Shown here: positions 17,541 to 28,406 of the stretch, one piece after another
Layout: every line of letters starts with the position of its first letter
Position numbering within the stretch: position 1 is the first letter of the stretch
DNA from: Billgrantia gudaonensis
GTDB lineage: Bacteria > Pseudomonadota > Gammaproteobacteria > Pseudomonadales > Halomonadaceae
Reading direction: 5' to 3'
NCBI RefSeq assembly: GCF_900100195.1
Contig: NZ_FNES01000005.1
Location: 62,001-126,000, forward strand
DNA length: 64,000 nt
The notes under the pieces: generated by a model
Told to the model about the DNA's origin: nothing
Database searches by the model: none
What the model saw: only the letters and a program-made list of their open reading frames with translations
Made by a program: the position numbers and the translations under genes

Positions 17541-18806
17541 CTAATCGGTCAGTCGTTCCAGCAGGCGGCGCGTGGCGAAGCCGTCGGGGATCTCGCCAAT
17601 GGCGCGCTGGAATTCGCGCAGGCCGCGACGGGTATTGGGACCGAGGATGCCATCGGCCACGCCCACCTCGTAGCCGCGCCGATTGAGGGAGCGCTGCATC
17701 TCACGGACCTGACGGCGTGCCAGCGGCTGCTCGTCGCGCGGCCAACCGGCCAGGATGCCATCGCGGCCGGCGATTTCCTCGGCCAGGGTGCCCACGGCCA
17801 AGGCATAGCTGGTCGCATTGTTGTAGCGCAGAATGGCGCGGAAGTTGGGGCCCACCAGGAAGGCCGGTCCGCTCGCCCCGGCCGGCGTGATCACCGCCGC
17901 CGCCTCGAAGTCCGGCAGCTCACCGCCGCCTACCGGGCGCACGCCCAGCTCGGCCCACTCGCGGCTCGAGCGCCGCGTGGAGAGTTCGGCCTGGGCATAA
18001 TCGAAGCCCGGGGGCAGGCGCACCTCCTCTCCCCAGGTAGCGCCCGGCTGCCAGCCCGACTCGGCCAGGTAGTTGGCCGTGGAGGCCAGTACGTCGGGGA
18101 TGCTGCCCCAGATGTCACGGCGACCATCGCCGTCGGCATCGACGGCATAGGCCGTGAAGCTCGAGGGCAGGAACTGCGTGTGTCCCATGGCCCCGGCCCA
18201 GGAGCCGATCATGCGCTCGGGGGCGATGTCACCCGCCTCGATGATGCGCAGCGCCGCCATCAGCTCGTCGCGGGCGAAGTCGCGGCGCCGCCCATCGAAG
18301 GCCAGGGTGGCCAGAGCCTCGAGGGTGGAGAAGTCGCCGAAATTGCCGCCATAGTTGCTCTCCACGCCCCAGATCGCCACCAGAATTTCGGCCGGGACTC
18401 CATAGCGCCGCGCGACGTCTCTCGCCGTGTCGCGATGCTCGGCCAGACGATCGCGCCCGGTGGTGACACGACTCGCCGAGACGGCACTGTCGAGATACTG
18501 CCAGATGGGCCGCACGAACTCGGGCTGGGAGCGGTCGAGCTCGATGATTCGAGGCCGATAGCGCAGCCCATCCAGGGCCTGATCGAGGGTCGCAGCGTCG
18601 ATTCCCTCGGCGCGGGCCTGGCGTCGAAAGTCTGCCAGCCAGGCGGCGAAATCGCCGACCGTGGCCGCTGCTTCTGCCATGTCATCGGCCGACTCGGCCG
18701 CCTGGTCGGCAGCCAGTCCGTCCGCGGCATTCGCCACGCCGGCAGGGCTGCCCTGGCAGCCGGCCAGCAGCGCCATCATCAGGCCGAGGGTCAGGGTGCG
18801 CTTCAT
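17541..18806 (-). CDS. MltB-type lytic murein transglycosylase lipoprotein with peptidoglycan-binding domain
   Basis: A 421-residue lipoprotein that cleaves the MurNAc-GlcNAc bond with 1,6-anhydro product formation. The lipobox LLAGC places the lipidated cysteine at residue 17. The SLT_2 catalytic domain contains VAIWGVESNYGGNFG with the catalytic glutamate at about 149, MGHTQFLPSSFTAYAVDADGDGRRDIW-like segments (GHTQFLPS, then a DGDGRRD loop), and the C-terminus is a PG_binding_1 domain (REMQRSLNRRGYEVG, DGILGPNTRRGL). It resembles the MltB2/SltB3 group more than E. coli MltB because of this extra domain. Confidence 0.93.
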   Translation of the reverse strand: MKRTLTLGLMMALLAGCQGSPAGVANAADGLAADQAAESADDMAEAAATVGDFAAWLADFRRQARAEGIDAATLDQALDGLRYRPRIIELDRSQPEFVRPIWQYLDSAVSASRVTTGRDRLAEHRDTARDVARRYGVPAEILVAIWGVESNYGGNFGDFSTLEALATLAFDGRRRDFARDELMAALRIIEAGDIAPERMIGSWAGAMGHTQFLPSSFTAYAVDADGDGRRDIWGSIPDVLASTANYLAESGWQPGATWGEEVRLPPGFDYAQAELSTRRSSREWAELGVRPVGGGELPDFEAAAVITPAGASGPAFLVGPNFRAILRYNNATSYALAVGTLAEEIAGRDGILAGWPRDEQPLARRQVREMQRSLNRRGYEVGVADGILGPNTRRGLREFQRAIGEIPDGFATRRLLERLTD

Positions 18807-18959
18807 GGTGTTTCCTGTCCTTCATGGAGTGTGCAGAGGCGATCATCGCGCAGATCGCGTATCACGACCACCTCGGCAGGCCCGGTTCCAGCAGTTCGGC
18901 AACAATCCCGATACAGGCCAGGCGCCGAAGCGCTACCGGACTTGGCATGGCGCTCGGCG

Positions 18960-19376
18960 CTATTGACCGTCACCCTCGCGCGGCGTGAGCTTCGCCTCGC
19001 ACCGCGCATTGGCTTCGGTCTCGCGTCCGCTCTTGAGTTCGTGGGTCAGGGGGTCGTAATTGGGGCGCAACTCGTCCTTCACCGTCCCGTCCCACAGCTT
19101 GGACCCCACGAAGTAGCCCGCTCGCCCGATGACGTGCGCCGCCACCGGCGCCGTCATCATGATGAAGATGATGACCCCGAACGCACGGGCAACGATGGCC
19201 ACATCGGCGAAGTGCAGGGCCACGGCCAGCATGATCAGCGTCGCCCCCAGCGTGGCCGCCTTGGTGGTAGCGTGCATGCGCGTCAACAGGTCCGGCAGAC
19301 GCAGCAGTCCCAGCGATGCCAGGAACATGAAGATGGCACCGGCAAGAATCAAGCCCTGCTTGACGACGTCAATCAT
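18960..19376 (-). CDS. mrpG: MrpG/MnhG, Mrp antiporter subunit G (system 1)
   Basis: A small membrane subunit of the seven-gene Mrp Na+(K+)/H+ antiporter. Three hydrophobic segments are visible (GLILAGAIFMFLASLGLL, AATLGATLIMLAVALHF, FGVIIFIMMTAPVAAHVIG), with LLRLPDLLTRMHATTKAATLG as the family signature and a hydrophilic C-terminal tail. I chose the ATG at 19376, which overlaps the mrpF end by eight bases; upstream codons in the frame are not hydrophobic. Last gene of the leftward operon. Confidence 0.93.
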   Translation of the reverse strand: MIDVVKQGLILAGAIFMFLASLGLLRLPDLLTRMHATTKAATLGATLIMLAVALHFADVAIVARAFGVIIFIMMTAPVAAHVIGRAGYFVGSKLWDGTVKDELRPNYDPLTHELKSGRETEANARCEAKLTPREGDGQ

Positions 19377-19650
19377 CTCGCGGCCCTCCACGCTCCAGGA
19401 AGCGAGCGAAGCCAATGGCCGCCATGAAGGCCATCAGCGCCATCACGATGGCCACGTCCAGCAGACTCGGCACGTCCGTAGCGATGGCCACCACGCCGAT
19501 GATGCCGACGATCATCGACGAGAACAGCTCCAGCGCCACGACTCGGTCGGGTAGGCTGGGGCCGATGAACAGGCGTGCGAACACCAGGCACAGCGCCAAC
19601 GTCATCAATACGAGGCTCAGCAGGATCACGGTCGGCAATGTCACCTCCAC
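19369..19650 (-). CDS. mrpF: MrpF/MnhF, Mrp antiporter subunit F (system 1)
   Basis: A 93-residue, three-helix membrane protein with the family segment RLFIGPSLPDRVVALELFSSMIVG. It probably starts at GTG 19650, two bases after the mrpE stop. MrpF is a structural subunit of the Mrp complex, homologous in position to small subunits of complex I-like assemblies. Overlap with mrpG indicates coupling. Confidence 0.92.
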   Translation of the reverse strand: MEVTLPTVILLSLVLMTLALCLVFARLFIGPSLPDRVVALELFSSMIVGIIGVVAIATDVPSLLDVAIVMALMAFMAAIGFARFLERGGPRDD

Positions 19651-19652
19651 GT

Positions 19653-20126
19653 TCAGTCGAATAGCGCCAGCGCTCGTCGTTCGAGCTCGGCCAGGCCGCT
19701 GCGCAGTTCCTCCTCGTCATCCAGGAACATGGCATGGATATAGAGCACCTTGCGGTCATCCGAGACATCGAGGCTCAGGGTTCCCGGCGTCAGCGAGATC
19801 AGATTGGCCACGAAAGCGATCTCGAAATCGCTTTCGGCGGTCAGGGGCATGGCGATGACCCCCGGCCGCATGTACCAGGGCGGGGTCACCACGTCGAAGG
19901 CCACCTTGAGGTTGGCCAGCAGCAACTCCTTGAGGAAGAACCCCACGAAGGCGATCAGCCGAGGCGGACGTTGCGCATAGCCGGCCAGTGCCGGCACCTG
20001 CGGCTGCAGAAGTGCCAGAGCCAGGTAGCCGAACACCAGCCCGGCGAGCAGGTTGCGCCCGCTGAAGTCCCCCGACAGCACCACCCAGGCAAAGCCCAGC
20101 AGCAGATTCCAGGCGGCCCCGATCAT
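19653..20126 (-). CDS. mrpE: MrpE/MnhE, Mrp antiporter subunit E (system 1)
   Basis: A 157-residue membrane subunit. N-terminal hydrophobic helices ([23 protein letters not shown]) precede the typical [23 protein letters not shown] and [26 protein letters not shown]. The ATG at 20126 overlaps the mrpD stop (ATGA). In the Mrp complex MrpE is needed for proton-coupled activity in several species. Confidence 0.93.
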   Translation of the reverse strand: MIGAAWNLLLGFAWVVLSGDFSGRNLLAGLVFGYLALALLQPQVPALAGYAQRPPRLIAFVGFFLKELLLANLKVAFDVVTPPWYMRPGVIAMPLTAESDFEIAFVANLISLTPGTLSLDVSDDRKVLYIHAMFLDDEEELRSGLAELERRALALFD

Positions 20127-21640
20127 GGCTGCACCTCCGAATTCGCGCCGAGTACCGCCTCGATGTAGCGCTCCGGCGACAACAGCTGGTCGGCCGACGC
20201 CTCGGCCAACGCGTAGATGGGCTCGGCGTTGAAACCGATCACCAGTGTGCACACCGCCAGCGCTACCACCGGCGCCCCGACCAGCCACAGTTCGCGATGA
20301 CTCACTTCCGGGTACGGGTCGCTATCGCCATCCTCCGGCGATGTCTTCCAGAACGCCTCGGCCCAGATCTTGATCATCGAATAGAGCGTCAGCAGTCCCA
20401 CCAGCAGGGCGATGAAGGTCACGCCATACGCCTCCGCCTCGATGGCGGCACGAATCACGATGAACTTGGCGAAAAACCCCGACAGCGGCGGAATCCCCGC
20501 CAGCGACAGTGCCGGTATGAGAAACAGCACGGCCAGCCAAGGATAGCGCCGATAGATGCCGCCGAGCTTCTTGAGGTCGTAAGTGCCGCGCAAGCGGTGC
20601 ACGATGCCGCTGATCAGGAACAGATTCGTCTTCACGATGATGTGATGCATGATATAGAAAACGCCGCCGACGATGGCCAGCGGCGTGAACAGCGCCAGAC
20701 CCAGGATCATGTAGCCGATCTGGCTGACGATGTGGAACGACAGGATGCGCCGGAATTCGAACTGCGCCGCCGCTCCCAGCACGCCGGACAGCATGGTCAG
20801 TCCCGCGCCCCACAGCAGGATCTCGTGGGTGTAGCCCGGACTGTGATGGAAGATCAGCGTGAACACCCGGTAGAGCGCATAGACCCCCACCTTGGTGAGC
20901 AGCCCGGCAAACAGCGCCGACACCGCCACCGGCGGCGTGTGATAGGACGCCGGCAGCCAGAAGAACAGCGGAAACGCCGCCGCCTTGATGCCGAATGCCA
21001 CCATGAACATCATGGCCAGCACGTCCACCATGCCGTCGCCTTCCAGCAGCGCCAGGCGTTGCGCGATGTCCGCCATGTTCAGGGTGCCCACCTTGCCGTA
21101 CAGCAGACCGACCGCGATCAGAAAGATCACCGACGACATCAAATTGAGGGTCACGTACTTGATCGCCCCTTCCATCTGCGCCTTCTCGCTGCCCAGTATC
21201 AGCAAGGCGAAGGAGGCTACCAGCATCACTTCGAACCACACGTAGAGGTTGAAGATGTCCCCGGTGAGAAAGGCCCCGGCCACGCCGGCCAACAGCAGGT
21301 GCATCAACGGAAAATAGCCGAAGGCCACATGGCCGCGACCGATGCTCGCCAGGGAATAGATCGCCACGGCAAAACCGATGATGCCGGTCAGCAGCACCAT
21401 GATCGCGCCGAGCAGGTCGGCCACCAGACTGATGCCGAACGGCGCCGGCCAGCCGCCCATCTGCGAAACGAGGATGCCCTGCTCGGAGACCGCATCGAGG
21501 AGCCAGATGCCCGACAGCAGCAGGGCCGCCGTTCCCCCCACGGCGATGAAGCGCTGCATGCCGCGAAATCGCCAGAATACCAGCGATAGCGCACCGGAAA
21601 ACAACGGTATCAGGATGGGGAGAGCGATCAGTGGGTTCAC
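20123..21640 (-). CDS. mrpD: MrpD/MnhD, antiporter-like subunit D (system 1)
   Basis: A 505-residue polytopic protein homologous to the NuoL/M/N proton-channel subunits of complex I. The conserved Mrp/Nuo core is visible: [16 protein letters not shown] with the buried glutamate, [36 protein letters not shown] with the transmembrane lysines, and [35 protein letters not shown] start at 21640 overlaps the mrpC stop. Together with MrpA it is thought to form the ion-translocation path. Confidence 0.94.
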   Translation of the reverse strand: MNPLIALPILIPLFSGALSLVFWRFRGMQRFIAVGGTAALLLSGIWLLDAVSEQGILVSQMGGWPAPFGISLVADLLGAIMVLLTGIIGFAVAIYSLASIGRGHVAFGYFPLMHLLLAGVAGAFLTGDIFNLYVWFEVMLVASFALLILGSEKAQMEGAIKYVTLNLMSSVIFLIAVGLLYGKVGTLNMADIAQRLALLEGDGMVDVLAMMFMVAFGIKAAAFPLFFWLPASYHTPPVAVSALFAGLLTKVGVYALYRVFTLIFHHSPGYTHEILLWGAGLTMLSGVLGAAAQFEFRRILSFHIVSQIGYMILGLALFTPLAIVGGVFYIMHHIIVKTNLFLISGIVHRLRGTYDLKKLGGIYRRYPWLAVLFLIPALSLAGIPPLSGFFAKFIVIRAAIEAEAYGVTFIALLVGLLTLYSMIKIWAEAFWKTSPEDGDSDPYPEVSHRELWLVGAPVVALAVCTLVIGFNAEPIYALAEASADQLLSPERYIEAVLGANSEVQP

Positions 21641-21984
21641 GTATCGGTATCCTTCATCTTGTCCAGGTCATCGGCCCTGACGACCTCCCAGGCACGACGC
21701 AGCAGCACCACGGAAAACGACAGCACGCCGAAGGCGATCACGATGGCCGTCAGCACCAGCGCCTGGGGAAGCGGGTCGGCCACGCTGCCTGCCGGTGACG
21801 CCAACCCCTCGGGCACCAGCGGAGGCTTGCCGCGCACCATGCCTGCCGTCGAGAAGATCAGCAGATTGGCAGCATTGGAGAGCAGCATCAGCCCGATCAC
21901 CAGCTTGACGATCGAACGGCGCAGCATCATGTAGATGGCACAGGCAAAGAGCACGCCGATCGACACGGCCATCAAGGGTTCCAT
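21637..21984 (-). CDS. mrpC: MrpC/MnhC, NuoK-like subunit C (system 1)
   Basis: A 115-residue, three-helix subunit homologous to NuoK. The family stretch [28 protein letters not shown] and [17 protein letters not shown] are clear. Two adjacent ATGs (21987, 21984) follow AGGAGG; the second has better spacing and shares one base with the mrpB stop. The frame is open upstream but that part is not membrane-like. Confidence 0.92.
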   Translation of the reverse strand: MEPLMAVSIGVLFACAIYMMLRRSIVKLVIGLMLLSNAANLLIFSTAGMVRGKPPLVPEGLASPAGSVADPLPQALVLTAIVIAFGVLSFSVVLLRRAWEVVRADDLDKMKDTDT

Positions 21985-22418
21985 CATGCCTCCTCGGGAT
22001 CGCGGTCGGTCGCCATCAGTGCGGTCAGCGCAGTCAATACCGAGCCGAGCACCACCAGATAGACGCCGATATCGAAGATGAGCGGTGTCGAAGCCTTGTA
22101 GCCGATCAGGGGGATCGTCCACCACTGCGAGGTAAAGAACGGCTCCCCCTGCCACCAGGCCGGCAAGGTCGAGAGCAACGCCAGCAGCAGCCCCAGTCCG
22201 ACCAGGTCGCGCGGCGACACCTTGATCATGGCGCGCAGCGCCGTCAGTCCGAAGGCGAACAGGTAGAGCGCGAAGGCGCCGGCGGCCACCAGGCCGGCGA
22301 TGAAGCCCCCGCCGGGCTCATCGTGCCCACGCAGCAGCAGGAACAGCGAAAACAGCAGTTGCAGCGGCAGCAGGAAACGCGCCGCCACATTGAGAATCAG
22401 CGTACCCGACTTAACCAT
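21984..22418 (-). CDS. mrpB: MrpB/MnhB, Mrp antiporter subunit B (system 1)
   Basis: A 144-residue membrane subunit with the MnhB signature [32 protein letters not shown] and the late segment [19 protein letters not shown]. Its ATG at 22418 overlaps the mrpA end by eight bases. In this operon MrpB is a separate gene, which marks system 1 as a group 1 Mrp locus; in system 2 the same domain is fused to MrpA. Confidence 0.93.
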   Translation of the reverse strand: MVKSGTLILNVAARFLLPLQLLFSLFLLLRGHDEPGGGFIAGLVAAGAFALYLFAFGLTALRAMIKVSPRDLVGLGLLLALLSTLPAWWQGEPFFTSQWWTIPLIGYKASTPLIFDIGVYLVVLGSVLTALTALMATDRDPEEA

Positions 22419-24753
22419 CGTCTTCCTCCCGCCGAGGTGTCGGCTGACGCCCGCCAGGCGCGGCGGCATGGAAGCGCAGCATGGCGTAGACGCCGATCGC
22501 CGCCAGGGCCAGCACGAAGATCTCGCCCAACGTGTCCAGCGCACGGAAATCGACCAGTATCACGTTGACGATGTTGTGACCATGGCCCAGCGGCTGGCTG
22601 TTCTCCACCATGTAATCCGAAATGCGCGGCAAGCGCTCGCCGCCCAGCACCGCCAGCATCAGCAGCGTCACCATGATGCCGAACGCGCTGGCGACCACCA
22701 GGTCGCGCAGGCGCTCCGTCGGCGCCGAGAGGTTGGCGAAACGCGGCAGACGAAACAGTACCAGGACCAGCAGGATCACCGTCAGCGTCTCGACCAGCAG
22801 TTGGGTGATCGCCAGGTCGGGGGCACTGAACAGCACGAAGGTCAGGGCGATGGAGAACCCCATCACGCCCACCGCCGCCACAGCCGCCAGACGCGACTTC
22901 ATCAGGCAGGCTGTCACGGCGCCGGCAATCATCAGCCCGGCCACCACCGCCTCGTGCAGGTAGACGTCGACCGAGAACGCGAACTGGGGCGCATGCCGAA
23001 AGAAGAAGGCATGCCCCACCAGGCCGACCAGAACCAGCAGCGTCATCGCCAGGTAGTTGCGCAGATAGCCATTCTGCAAGGCGCGCGTCTGCCACTCCGC
23101 CACGCGCACGATCGCCGTCATGACGGCGTCGTAACCCGCCTCGGGTCCGCGGGCCATGAGCGGATCGAGATAGGCCAGCCGGGCGCGCACCCGATCCCAG
23201 CGCCGATACGTCACCCACCCCAGCACCAGGGCCACCAGGGAGATCAACAGCGGCAGGTTGATGCCGTGCCACAGGGCCAGATGGACATCACCCGCCCGCG
23301 CCGCGCCGATGCCTGCCACGGTGACCCCGACCAGGCGATCCAGCCCCCCAGGCACCAGACCCAGCAGCAGAGACGCCACTGCCAGCACCGCCGGCCCGAG
23401 CAGCATCGCCAGCGGTGGCTCGTGCGCCGCTCGCGGAGTCTGACGCTGCTCGCCGAAGAAAGGCCGCAGCGCCACGACGGCCGCCACGGCGATGGTCAGG
23501 ATGGCTGCCATGAAAGCCAGCAATAGAAGCAATGCCATGAAGTGCGAAGCGCCCAGCACCGAGTCGAGCATCAACTCCTTGCCGATGAAGCCCAGCAGCG
23601 GCGGCACTCCCGCCAGGGAGAGCGCGGCGACCAACGCCACCCCCGACGTCAGCGGCATCAGGGCTCTCAGCCCTCCCATGGCAGTGACGTCCTTGGTGCC
23701 GGTTTCGTGGTCCAGGATGCCCGCCACCATGAACAGTGCGCCCTTGTAGAGAGAGTGGGCGAGCAGGAAGGTCACGAACGCGATCAGCGCCCCCTCGGTG
23801 CCGATCCCCAGCAGCATGGTCAAGGTGCCCAGCGCCATGACCGTCGAATAGGCGAGCAGTTTCTTGACGTTGGTATGGCGGATGGCCAGGAAAGCGCCGG
23901 TGAACATGGTCACTCCCCCGACCAGCGAGAGCGTGACGACCCAGAGCTCGGTTCCCCCCAGGCTCGGCTGCAGGCGCGCCATCAGGTAGATGCCGGCCTT
24001 GACCATGGTCGCCGAGTGCAGATAGGCCGATACCGGCGTGGGCGCCGCCATGGCGTTGGGCAACCAGAAGTGGAAGGGAAACTGCGCCGACTTGGTGAAG
24101 GCGCCCAGCAGCAGGCAGATGAGCATCGGCGTATAGAGATCATGGCCGCGCAGTCGTTCGCCACGCGTGGCGAGTTCGGCCAGCGACCAGCTCTCGCCCG
24201 CGACGCCCAGCATCACCAGACCGGCCAGCAATGCCAGCCCGCCGGCGACGGTCACGAACAGCCCCTGCAAGGCTGCCTTGCGCGCGGAGAGATCGGTGTG
24301 GTTGAAACCGATCAGCAGGTAAGAGGTGATGCTGGTCAATTCCCAGAACACGAACAGGGTGACCAGGTTGTCGGCAAGCACCAGCCCCAGCATGGACATC
24401 ATGAAGGCCGTGATGATCACCAGGAAACGCGGCAGATCGGGATGGCCGCGCAGGTACTCGCCGGCGTAGACGAGGACCAGAGCGCCGATGCCCGCTATCA
24501 GCAGTCCGAACAGCAGACCGAGACCGTCGATGAAGAAGGTCAGGGTGATGTCCATGCCGGGCACCCAAGCCATCTCCAGCCACACGGGGTCTCCGCCGCC
24601 CACCACGGTGGGCCACTGTGCCAGCAGCCACACCACGATGGCCAAGGGGTACAGAGCCATGATCGCCGCCGTACGCTGGCCCAGCCAGCGATACAAGAGC
24701 GGCGCAAAGGCCGCCAGTACGAACCCCGACAGCACGGCTATTTGCATCATCAT
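22411..24753 (-). CDS. mrpA: MrpA/MnhA, large antiporter subunit A (system 1, unfused)
   Basis: A 780-residue NuoL-like subunit. Features in order: [38 protein letters not shown] with the functional glutamate near 138, [38 protein letters not shown] with lysines near 221 and 252, and a C-terminal domain containing [24 protein letters not shown] and [19 protein letters not shown] typical of MrpA. It lacks the MrpB domain. Three consecutive ATGs (24753, 24750, 24747) follow GAAGAGGA; the third has the best spacing. First gene of a leftward seven-gene operon facing system 2 across a 500-base gap. Confidence 0.95.
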   Translation of the reverse strand: MMMQIAVLSGFVLAAFAPLLYRWLGQRTAAIMALYPLAIVVWLLAQWPTVVGGGDPVWLEMAWVPGMDITLTFFIDGLGLLFGLLIAGIGALVLVYAGEYLRGHPDLPRFLVIITAFMMSMLGLVLADNLVTLFVFWELTSITSYLLIGFNHTDLSARKAALQGLFVTVAGGLALLAGLVMLGVAGESWSLAELATRGERLRGHDLYTPMLICLLLGAFTKSAQFPFHFWLPNAMAAPTPVSAYLHSATMVKAGIYLMARLQPSLGGTELWVVTLSLVGGVTMFTGAFLAIRHTNVKKLLAYSTVMALGTLTMLLGIGTEGALIAFVTFLLAHSLYKGALFMVAGILDHETGTKDVTAMGGLRALMPLTSGVALVAALSLAGVPPLLGFIGKELMLDSVLGASHFMALLLLLAFMAAILTIAVAAVVALRPFFGEQRQTPRAAHEPPLAMLLGPAVLAVASLLLGLVPGGLDRLVGVTVAGIGAARAGDVHLALWHGINLPLLISLVALVLGWVTYRRWDRVRARLAYLDPLMARGPEAGYDAVMTAIVRVAEWQTRALQNGYLRNYLAMTLLVLVGLVGHAFFFRHAPQFAFSVDVYLHEAVVAGLMIAGAVTACLMKSRLAAVAAVGVMGFSIALTFVLFSAPDLAITQLLVETLTVILLVLVLFRLPRFANLSAPTERLRDLVVASAFGIMVTLLMLAVLGGERLPRISDYMVENSQPLGHGHNIVNVILVDFRALDTLGEIFVLALAAIGVYAMLRFHAAAPGGRQPTPRREEDDG

Positions 24754-25254
24754 GTCCTCTTCCCGTTTCCCTTCCCTGCCGCCATTGCCCGCGGGTCAAG
24801 CCGCCGACCAAGCCACCCGCTGACCCTTTTGGAGCCTAGTGCAGAGTGTTGCCGACACGCCAACGGCAGCGGTTCAGGCGATACGGCGACCATTCTCCGG
24901 CGAGTAAATTGACGCCGGTCATTTTTCCTCGAAGCCTTATCCCAATGGATGAGCCCATGCGCCGCCAGGCGGGTGTATCTGCCCCGACAAAGCCGATAAA
25001 CTCTGCGCCGCGGCTGACCGCCAGCGGCGTCTCCCGTCGAGCAATGGGCCCGACAGAATAACAAGCCACCGCCGTTTGTTCATGTGACGTTCCCAACGGG
25101 TCAGCGGCGCGATCCCGCATCGCCTTCGACCCAATGCGCCTGCCTGCGGCATTTGACGCATTGCACGACGCCCCGCATCGATGCCCCGATCATGCGCCGG
25201 CCCGGTCCTGGCGGCGATGCCACCGTAACCGTCGTCAGAATGGACGAACCACCA
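24754..25254. other. Divergent intergenic region between the two Mrp operons
   Basis: About 500 bases without a gene separate the two mrpA starts, so the promoters of both antiporters should lie here. I see no textbook sigma-70 pair; TTGACG at 25153 has no good -10. The only clear structure is the inverted repeat at 24897-24918 with a T-run after it. No transcription-factor gene is adjacent. Confidence 0.55.
24897..24918. promoter_or_regulatory. Inverted repeat CCGGCG-N10-CGCCGG in the Mrp divergent region
   Basis: Two perfect six-base arms flank the AT-rich spacer AGTAAATTGA, followed on the plus strand by TCATTTTT. It could be an operator for a dimeric regulator or a small terminator; the AT-rich centre and its position between divergent operons favour an operator slightly. 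Confidence 0.3.
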
Positions 25255-28065
25255 ATGTCATTGCTGTGGATTCCCCTTCTCACCATCGCTGGCATCGTGG
25301 TGCCGGTGATGACCTCGCGTCATGGCCGTCGCACCTGCGTCAACGCCACCCTCGTCGCCCCCCTGCTCGCGCTGGCCTTGGCGCTGTCCCAGGCACCGGC
25401 CGTGCTGGCCGGCGACGTGGTCAGCCTGCAGATACCCTGGATGCCGCTGCTCGGCCTCGACCTCGCACTGCGCATCGATGGCCTGACGTTGCTGTTCGCC
25501 CTGCTCATCCTGGGTATCGGTAGTCTGATCCTTTACTACGCCGGCCACTACCTCAGCGCCGACGAGGACGACGGTCGTTTCCTCGCTTACATGATGCTGT
25601 TCATGACCGCCATGCTGGGCATTGCCATGGCCGACAACCTGATCCTGCTGTGGCTGTTCTGGGAGTTGACCAGCATCTCTTCCTTCCTGTTGATCGGCTT
25701 CTGGGGACACCGCAGCGACGCCCGACGTGGCGCGCGCATGGCATTGGCCGTCACAGGGGCCGGCGGGTTGGCGCTGCTCGCCGGTTTCCTGCTGATCGGG
25801 CAGGCTGCCGGCACCTTCGCCCTTGGCGAGGTGCTCGCTGCCGGCGACGTCGTTCGCGCCTCCGAACACTACACGCTGATCGTCGCCCTGGTGCTGTTCG
25901 GCGCCTTCACCAAGTCGGCGCAGTTTCCGTTCCACTTCTGGCTGCCCCACGCCATGGCAGCGCCCACGCCGGTCTCCGCCTTCCTGCATTCGGCAACCAT
26001 GGTCAAGGCCGGCGTCTTCCTGATGGCACGCCTCAACCCGGCCCTCGGCGATACCGCGCTGTGGTCACTGTGCCTGACCCTGGCGGGGCTTGCCACCATG
26101 CTGTATGCCGCCTGGTTCGCCCTGCTGGAGCGCGATCTCAAGGGCATTCTGGCCTTTTCGACGGTGAGCCACCTGGGGTTGATCACCCTGCTGCTCGGCC
26201 TCGGCAGCCCGCTGGCGCTGGCCGCTGCCGCCTTTCACATCCTGAACCACGCCATCTTCAAGGCCGCATTGTTCATGAGCGTGGGGATCATCGATCATGA
26301 AGCCGGTACCCGTGACATCGACCGCCTCGGCGCGCTGTGGTCGATGATGCCGCTCACCGGCACCTTGACCCTGCTGGCCGGCGCCGCCATGGCCGGCATC
26401 CCGCCGTTCAACGGCTTCCTGTCCAAGGAAATGCTCCTCGACCAGAGCCTGCAGACCGGCCTGCTGGGCGCGCTGAGCGGAATCATTCCACTGCTGGTGG
26501 TGCTCGCCGCCACCCTGTCGGTCGCCTATTCTCTGCGCCTGATCTGGAGCCTGTTCTTCGCCGCCCCCAAGTTGACCCGCGAGGAGAAGGCTCAGCCACC
26601 CCTGAAGGTCCACGATCCTGCACGCGGCATGCTGGCACCGGGGCTCTTCCTGGCCGTCATGAGCCTGCTGGTCGGGCTGTTCCCGATGACCCTTGCCGAC
26701 CCCCTGGTCAGCGCCGCGAGCCTGGCCATCCAGGGCGCATCCACGCCCGAACTGAACCTGGCGCTGTGGCACGGCCTCAATCTGCCCTTGCTGATGAGCG
26801 CCATCGCCGTGGCCGGCGGCGTCGTGGTGCTTCGCCAGCAGCGTCGCTTCGCGGCGGTGGCCACGCTGTTCCCGGCACGCGATGCCAGCCGGATCTTCGA
26901 GGCTGCCGTCGTGCGGGTGATCAAGGCAGCCCTGTGGCTGACCCTGCGCCTGGAGAACGGCTCGCTGCAGCGCTACCAGGCCCTGCTGATTCTCTGTGCC
27001 CTGGCCATGGTCGGCATCGGCCTGATGAAGCTGGATACCCTCACCGGTGCGGCCGGCCTGCAGTCGCTGGACGCCATGCTGGTACTGGGCGCGGCGCTGG
27101 CCATTTTCGGTGCCATCGGCAGCGCCTTGAGTCACCGCTGGCGACTGGTGTCGATCCTGATGCTGTCGGTGGTCGGTCTGATGGTCTCGCTGGCTTTCGT
27201 GCGCTTCTCGGCGCCAGACCTCGCGCTGACGCAGCTGTCGGTGGAAGTGGTCACCATGATCCTGATGATCCTGGCACTGTTCTTCCTGCCCCAGCGCCCG
27301 CCGCTGCTGGTCTCCGGTCGACGCATCCTGCGCGACCTGATCCTCGCCGTGGCCATGGGGCTGGTGATCGCCATGCTCAACTATGCGCTGCTGACCCGCG
27401 AAACGCTGTCCATCGCCGACTACTTCCTGCGCGAGAGCGTACCCGGAGGCGGCGGTTCCAACGTGGTCAACGTCATTCTGGTCGACTTCCGCGGCTTCGA
27501 TACCTTCGGCGAGATCACCGTGCTCACCCTGGCTGGCCTGGCCACCTTCAAGCTGCTCAACCGCCTGAAGCTCTTCATGCCCGCCGGTAACGTCGAGGGC
27601 ATCCGCTGGTCCCAGCAGCGCCATCCGATGATTCTGGCCGTGGTATCGCAGATCCTGCTGCCGCTTGCCCTGCTGGTCTCGGTCTACATCTTCCTGCGCG
27701 GCCACAACCAGCCCGGCGGCGGTTTCATCGCCGGACTGATCACCGCTACCGCCCTGCTGTTGCAGTACATGGCGCGCGGCCACGACTGGACGCGGGCCCG
27801 GCTGCCCGTTTCCTATCCCGTCATCGCCGTCTCGGGGCTGGCCGTCGCCCTGGCTACCGGGGTCGGCAGCTGGCTGTTCGGCTACCCCTTCCTGACCGCG
27901 TCGTTCGGCCACTTCCACCTGCCGCTGATCGGCGACTTCGAACTGGCCTCGGCGATGCTGTTCGATCTGGGCGTCTTCCTCGCCGTGGTCGGCGCCACCC
28001 TGATGATTCTGGTCAACCTGGGCCGGGTCACCACCATCCACCGTCCGAGTCTGGAGGAACGCTGA
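25255..28065 (+). CDS. mrpA: MrpA-MrpB fusion subunit (system 2)
   Basis: A 936-residue fused subunit of a group 2 Mrp antiporter. The MrpA part has [73 protein letters not shown] and [19 protein letters not shown]. From about residue 780 the protein continues into a full MrpB domain with [24 protein letters not shown] and [18 protein letters not shown]. The start at 25255 gives a hydrophobic N-terminus; the ATG at 25240 is an alternative and neither has a strong ribosome-binding site. First gene of the rightward operon; its stop shares one base with mrpC. Confidence 0.94.
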   Translation: MSLLWIPLLTIAGIVVPVMTSRHGRRTCVNATLVAPLLALALALSQAPAVLAGDVVSLQIPWMPLLGLDLALRIDGLTLLFALLILGIGSLILYYAGHYLSADEDDGRFLAYMMLFMTAMLGIAMADNLILLWLFWELTSISSFLLIGFWGHRSDARRGARMALAVTGAGGLALLAGFLLIGQAAGTFALGEVLAAGDVVRASEHYTLIVALVLFGAFTKSAQFPFHFWLPHAMAAPTPVSAFLHSATMVKAGVFLMARLNPALGDTALWSLCLTLAGLATMLYAAWFALLERDLKGILAFSTVSHLGLITLLLGLGSPLALAAAAFHILNHAIFKAALFMSVGIIDHEAGTRDIDRLGALWSMMPLTGTLTLLAGAAMAGIPPFNGFLSKEMLLDQSLQTGLLGALSGIIPLLVVLAATLSVAYSLRLIWSLFFAAPKLTREEKAQPPLKVHDPARGMLAPGLFLAVMSLLVGLFPMTLADPLVSAASLAIQGASTPELNLALWHGLNLPLLMSAIAVAGGVVVLRQQRRFAAVATLFPARDASRIFEAAVVRVIKAALWLTLRLENGSLQRYQALLILCALAMVGIGLMKLDTLTGAAGLQSLDAMLVLGAALAIFGAIGSALSHRWRLVSILMLSVVGLMVSLAFVRFSAPDLALTQLSVEVVTMILMILALFFLPQRPPLLVSGRRILRDLILAVAMGLVIAMLNYALLTRETLSIADYFLRESVPGGGGSNVVNVILVDFRGFDTFGEITVLTLAGLATFKLLNRLKLFMPAGNVEGIRWSQQRHPMILAVVSQILLPLALLVSVYIFLRGHNQPGGGFIAGLITATALLLQYMARGHDWTRARLPVSYPVIAVSGLAVALATGVGSWLFGYPFLTASFGHFHLPLIGDFELASAMLFDLGVFLAVVGATLMILVNLGRVTTIHRPSLEER

Positions 28066-28406
28066 TGGAAGCTCTGTTCTCACTGGTGGTCGGGGTGCTC
28101 ACCGCCTGCGGCATCTACCTGCTGCTGCGCGGTCGAACCTTCCCGGTCATCATCGGCCTGTCGCTGCTCTCCTATGCGGTGAACCTCTTCCTGTTCTCGA
28201 GCGGCGGACTGCGCACCAATTCGGCGCCGGTCATCGGCGCCTCGATCAGCCCCACCGACCCGCTGCCCCATGCGCTGGTGCTCACCGCCATCGTGATCGG
28301 CTTCGCCATGACCGCCTTCGTGGTCATTCTCGCCGTGCGGGCGCGCAGCGAACTCGGTAGCGACCACGTTGACGGCCAGCAGGGCGAAGAAGGAGACACA
28401 CGCTGA
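28065..28406 (+). CDS. mrpC: MrpC, NuoK-like subunit C (system 2)
   Basis: A 113-residue, three-helix protein with GIYLLLRGRTFPVIIGLSLLSYAVNLFLF and [23 protein letters not shown]. It is coupled to both neighbours by one-base TGATG overlaps. It is clearly a diverged paralogue of the system 1 MrpC and not a recent duplicate. Confidence 0.93.
   Translation: MEALFSLVVGVLTACGIYLLLRGRTFPVIIGLSLLSYAVNLFLFSSGGLRTNSAPVIGASISPTDPLPHALVLTAIVIGFAMTAFVVILAVRARSELGSDHVDGQQGEEGDTR

Noticed and set aside
25153..25181. Sigma-70 promoter for the second Mrp operon beginning TTGACG
   Set aside because: At 16-18 bases downstream only CATCGA-like sequence is found, which is not an acceptable -10.
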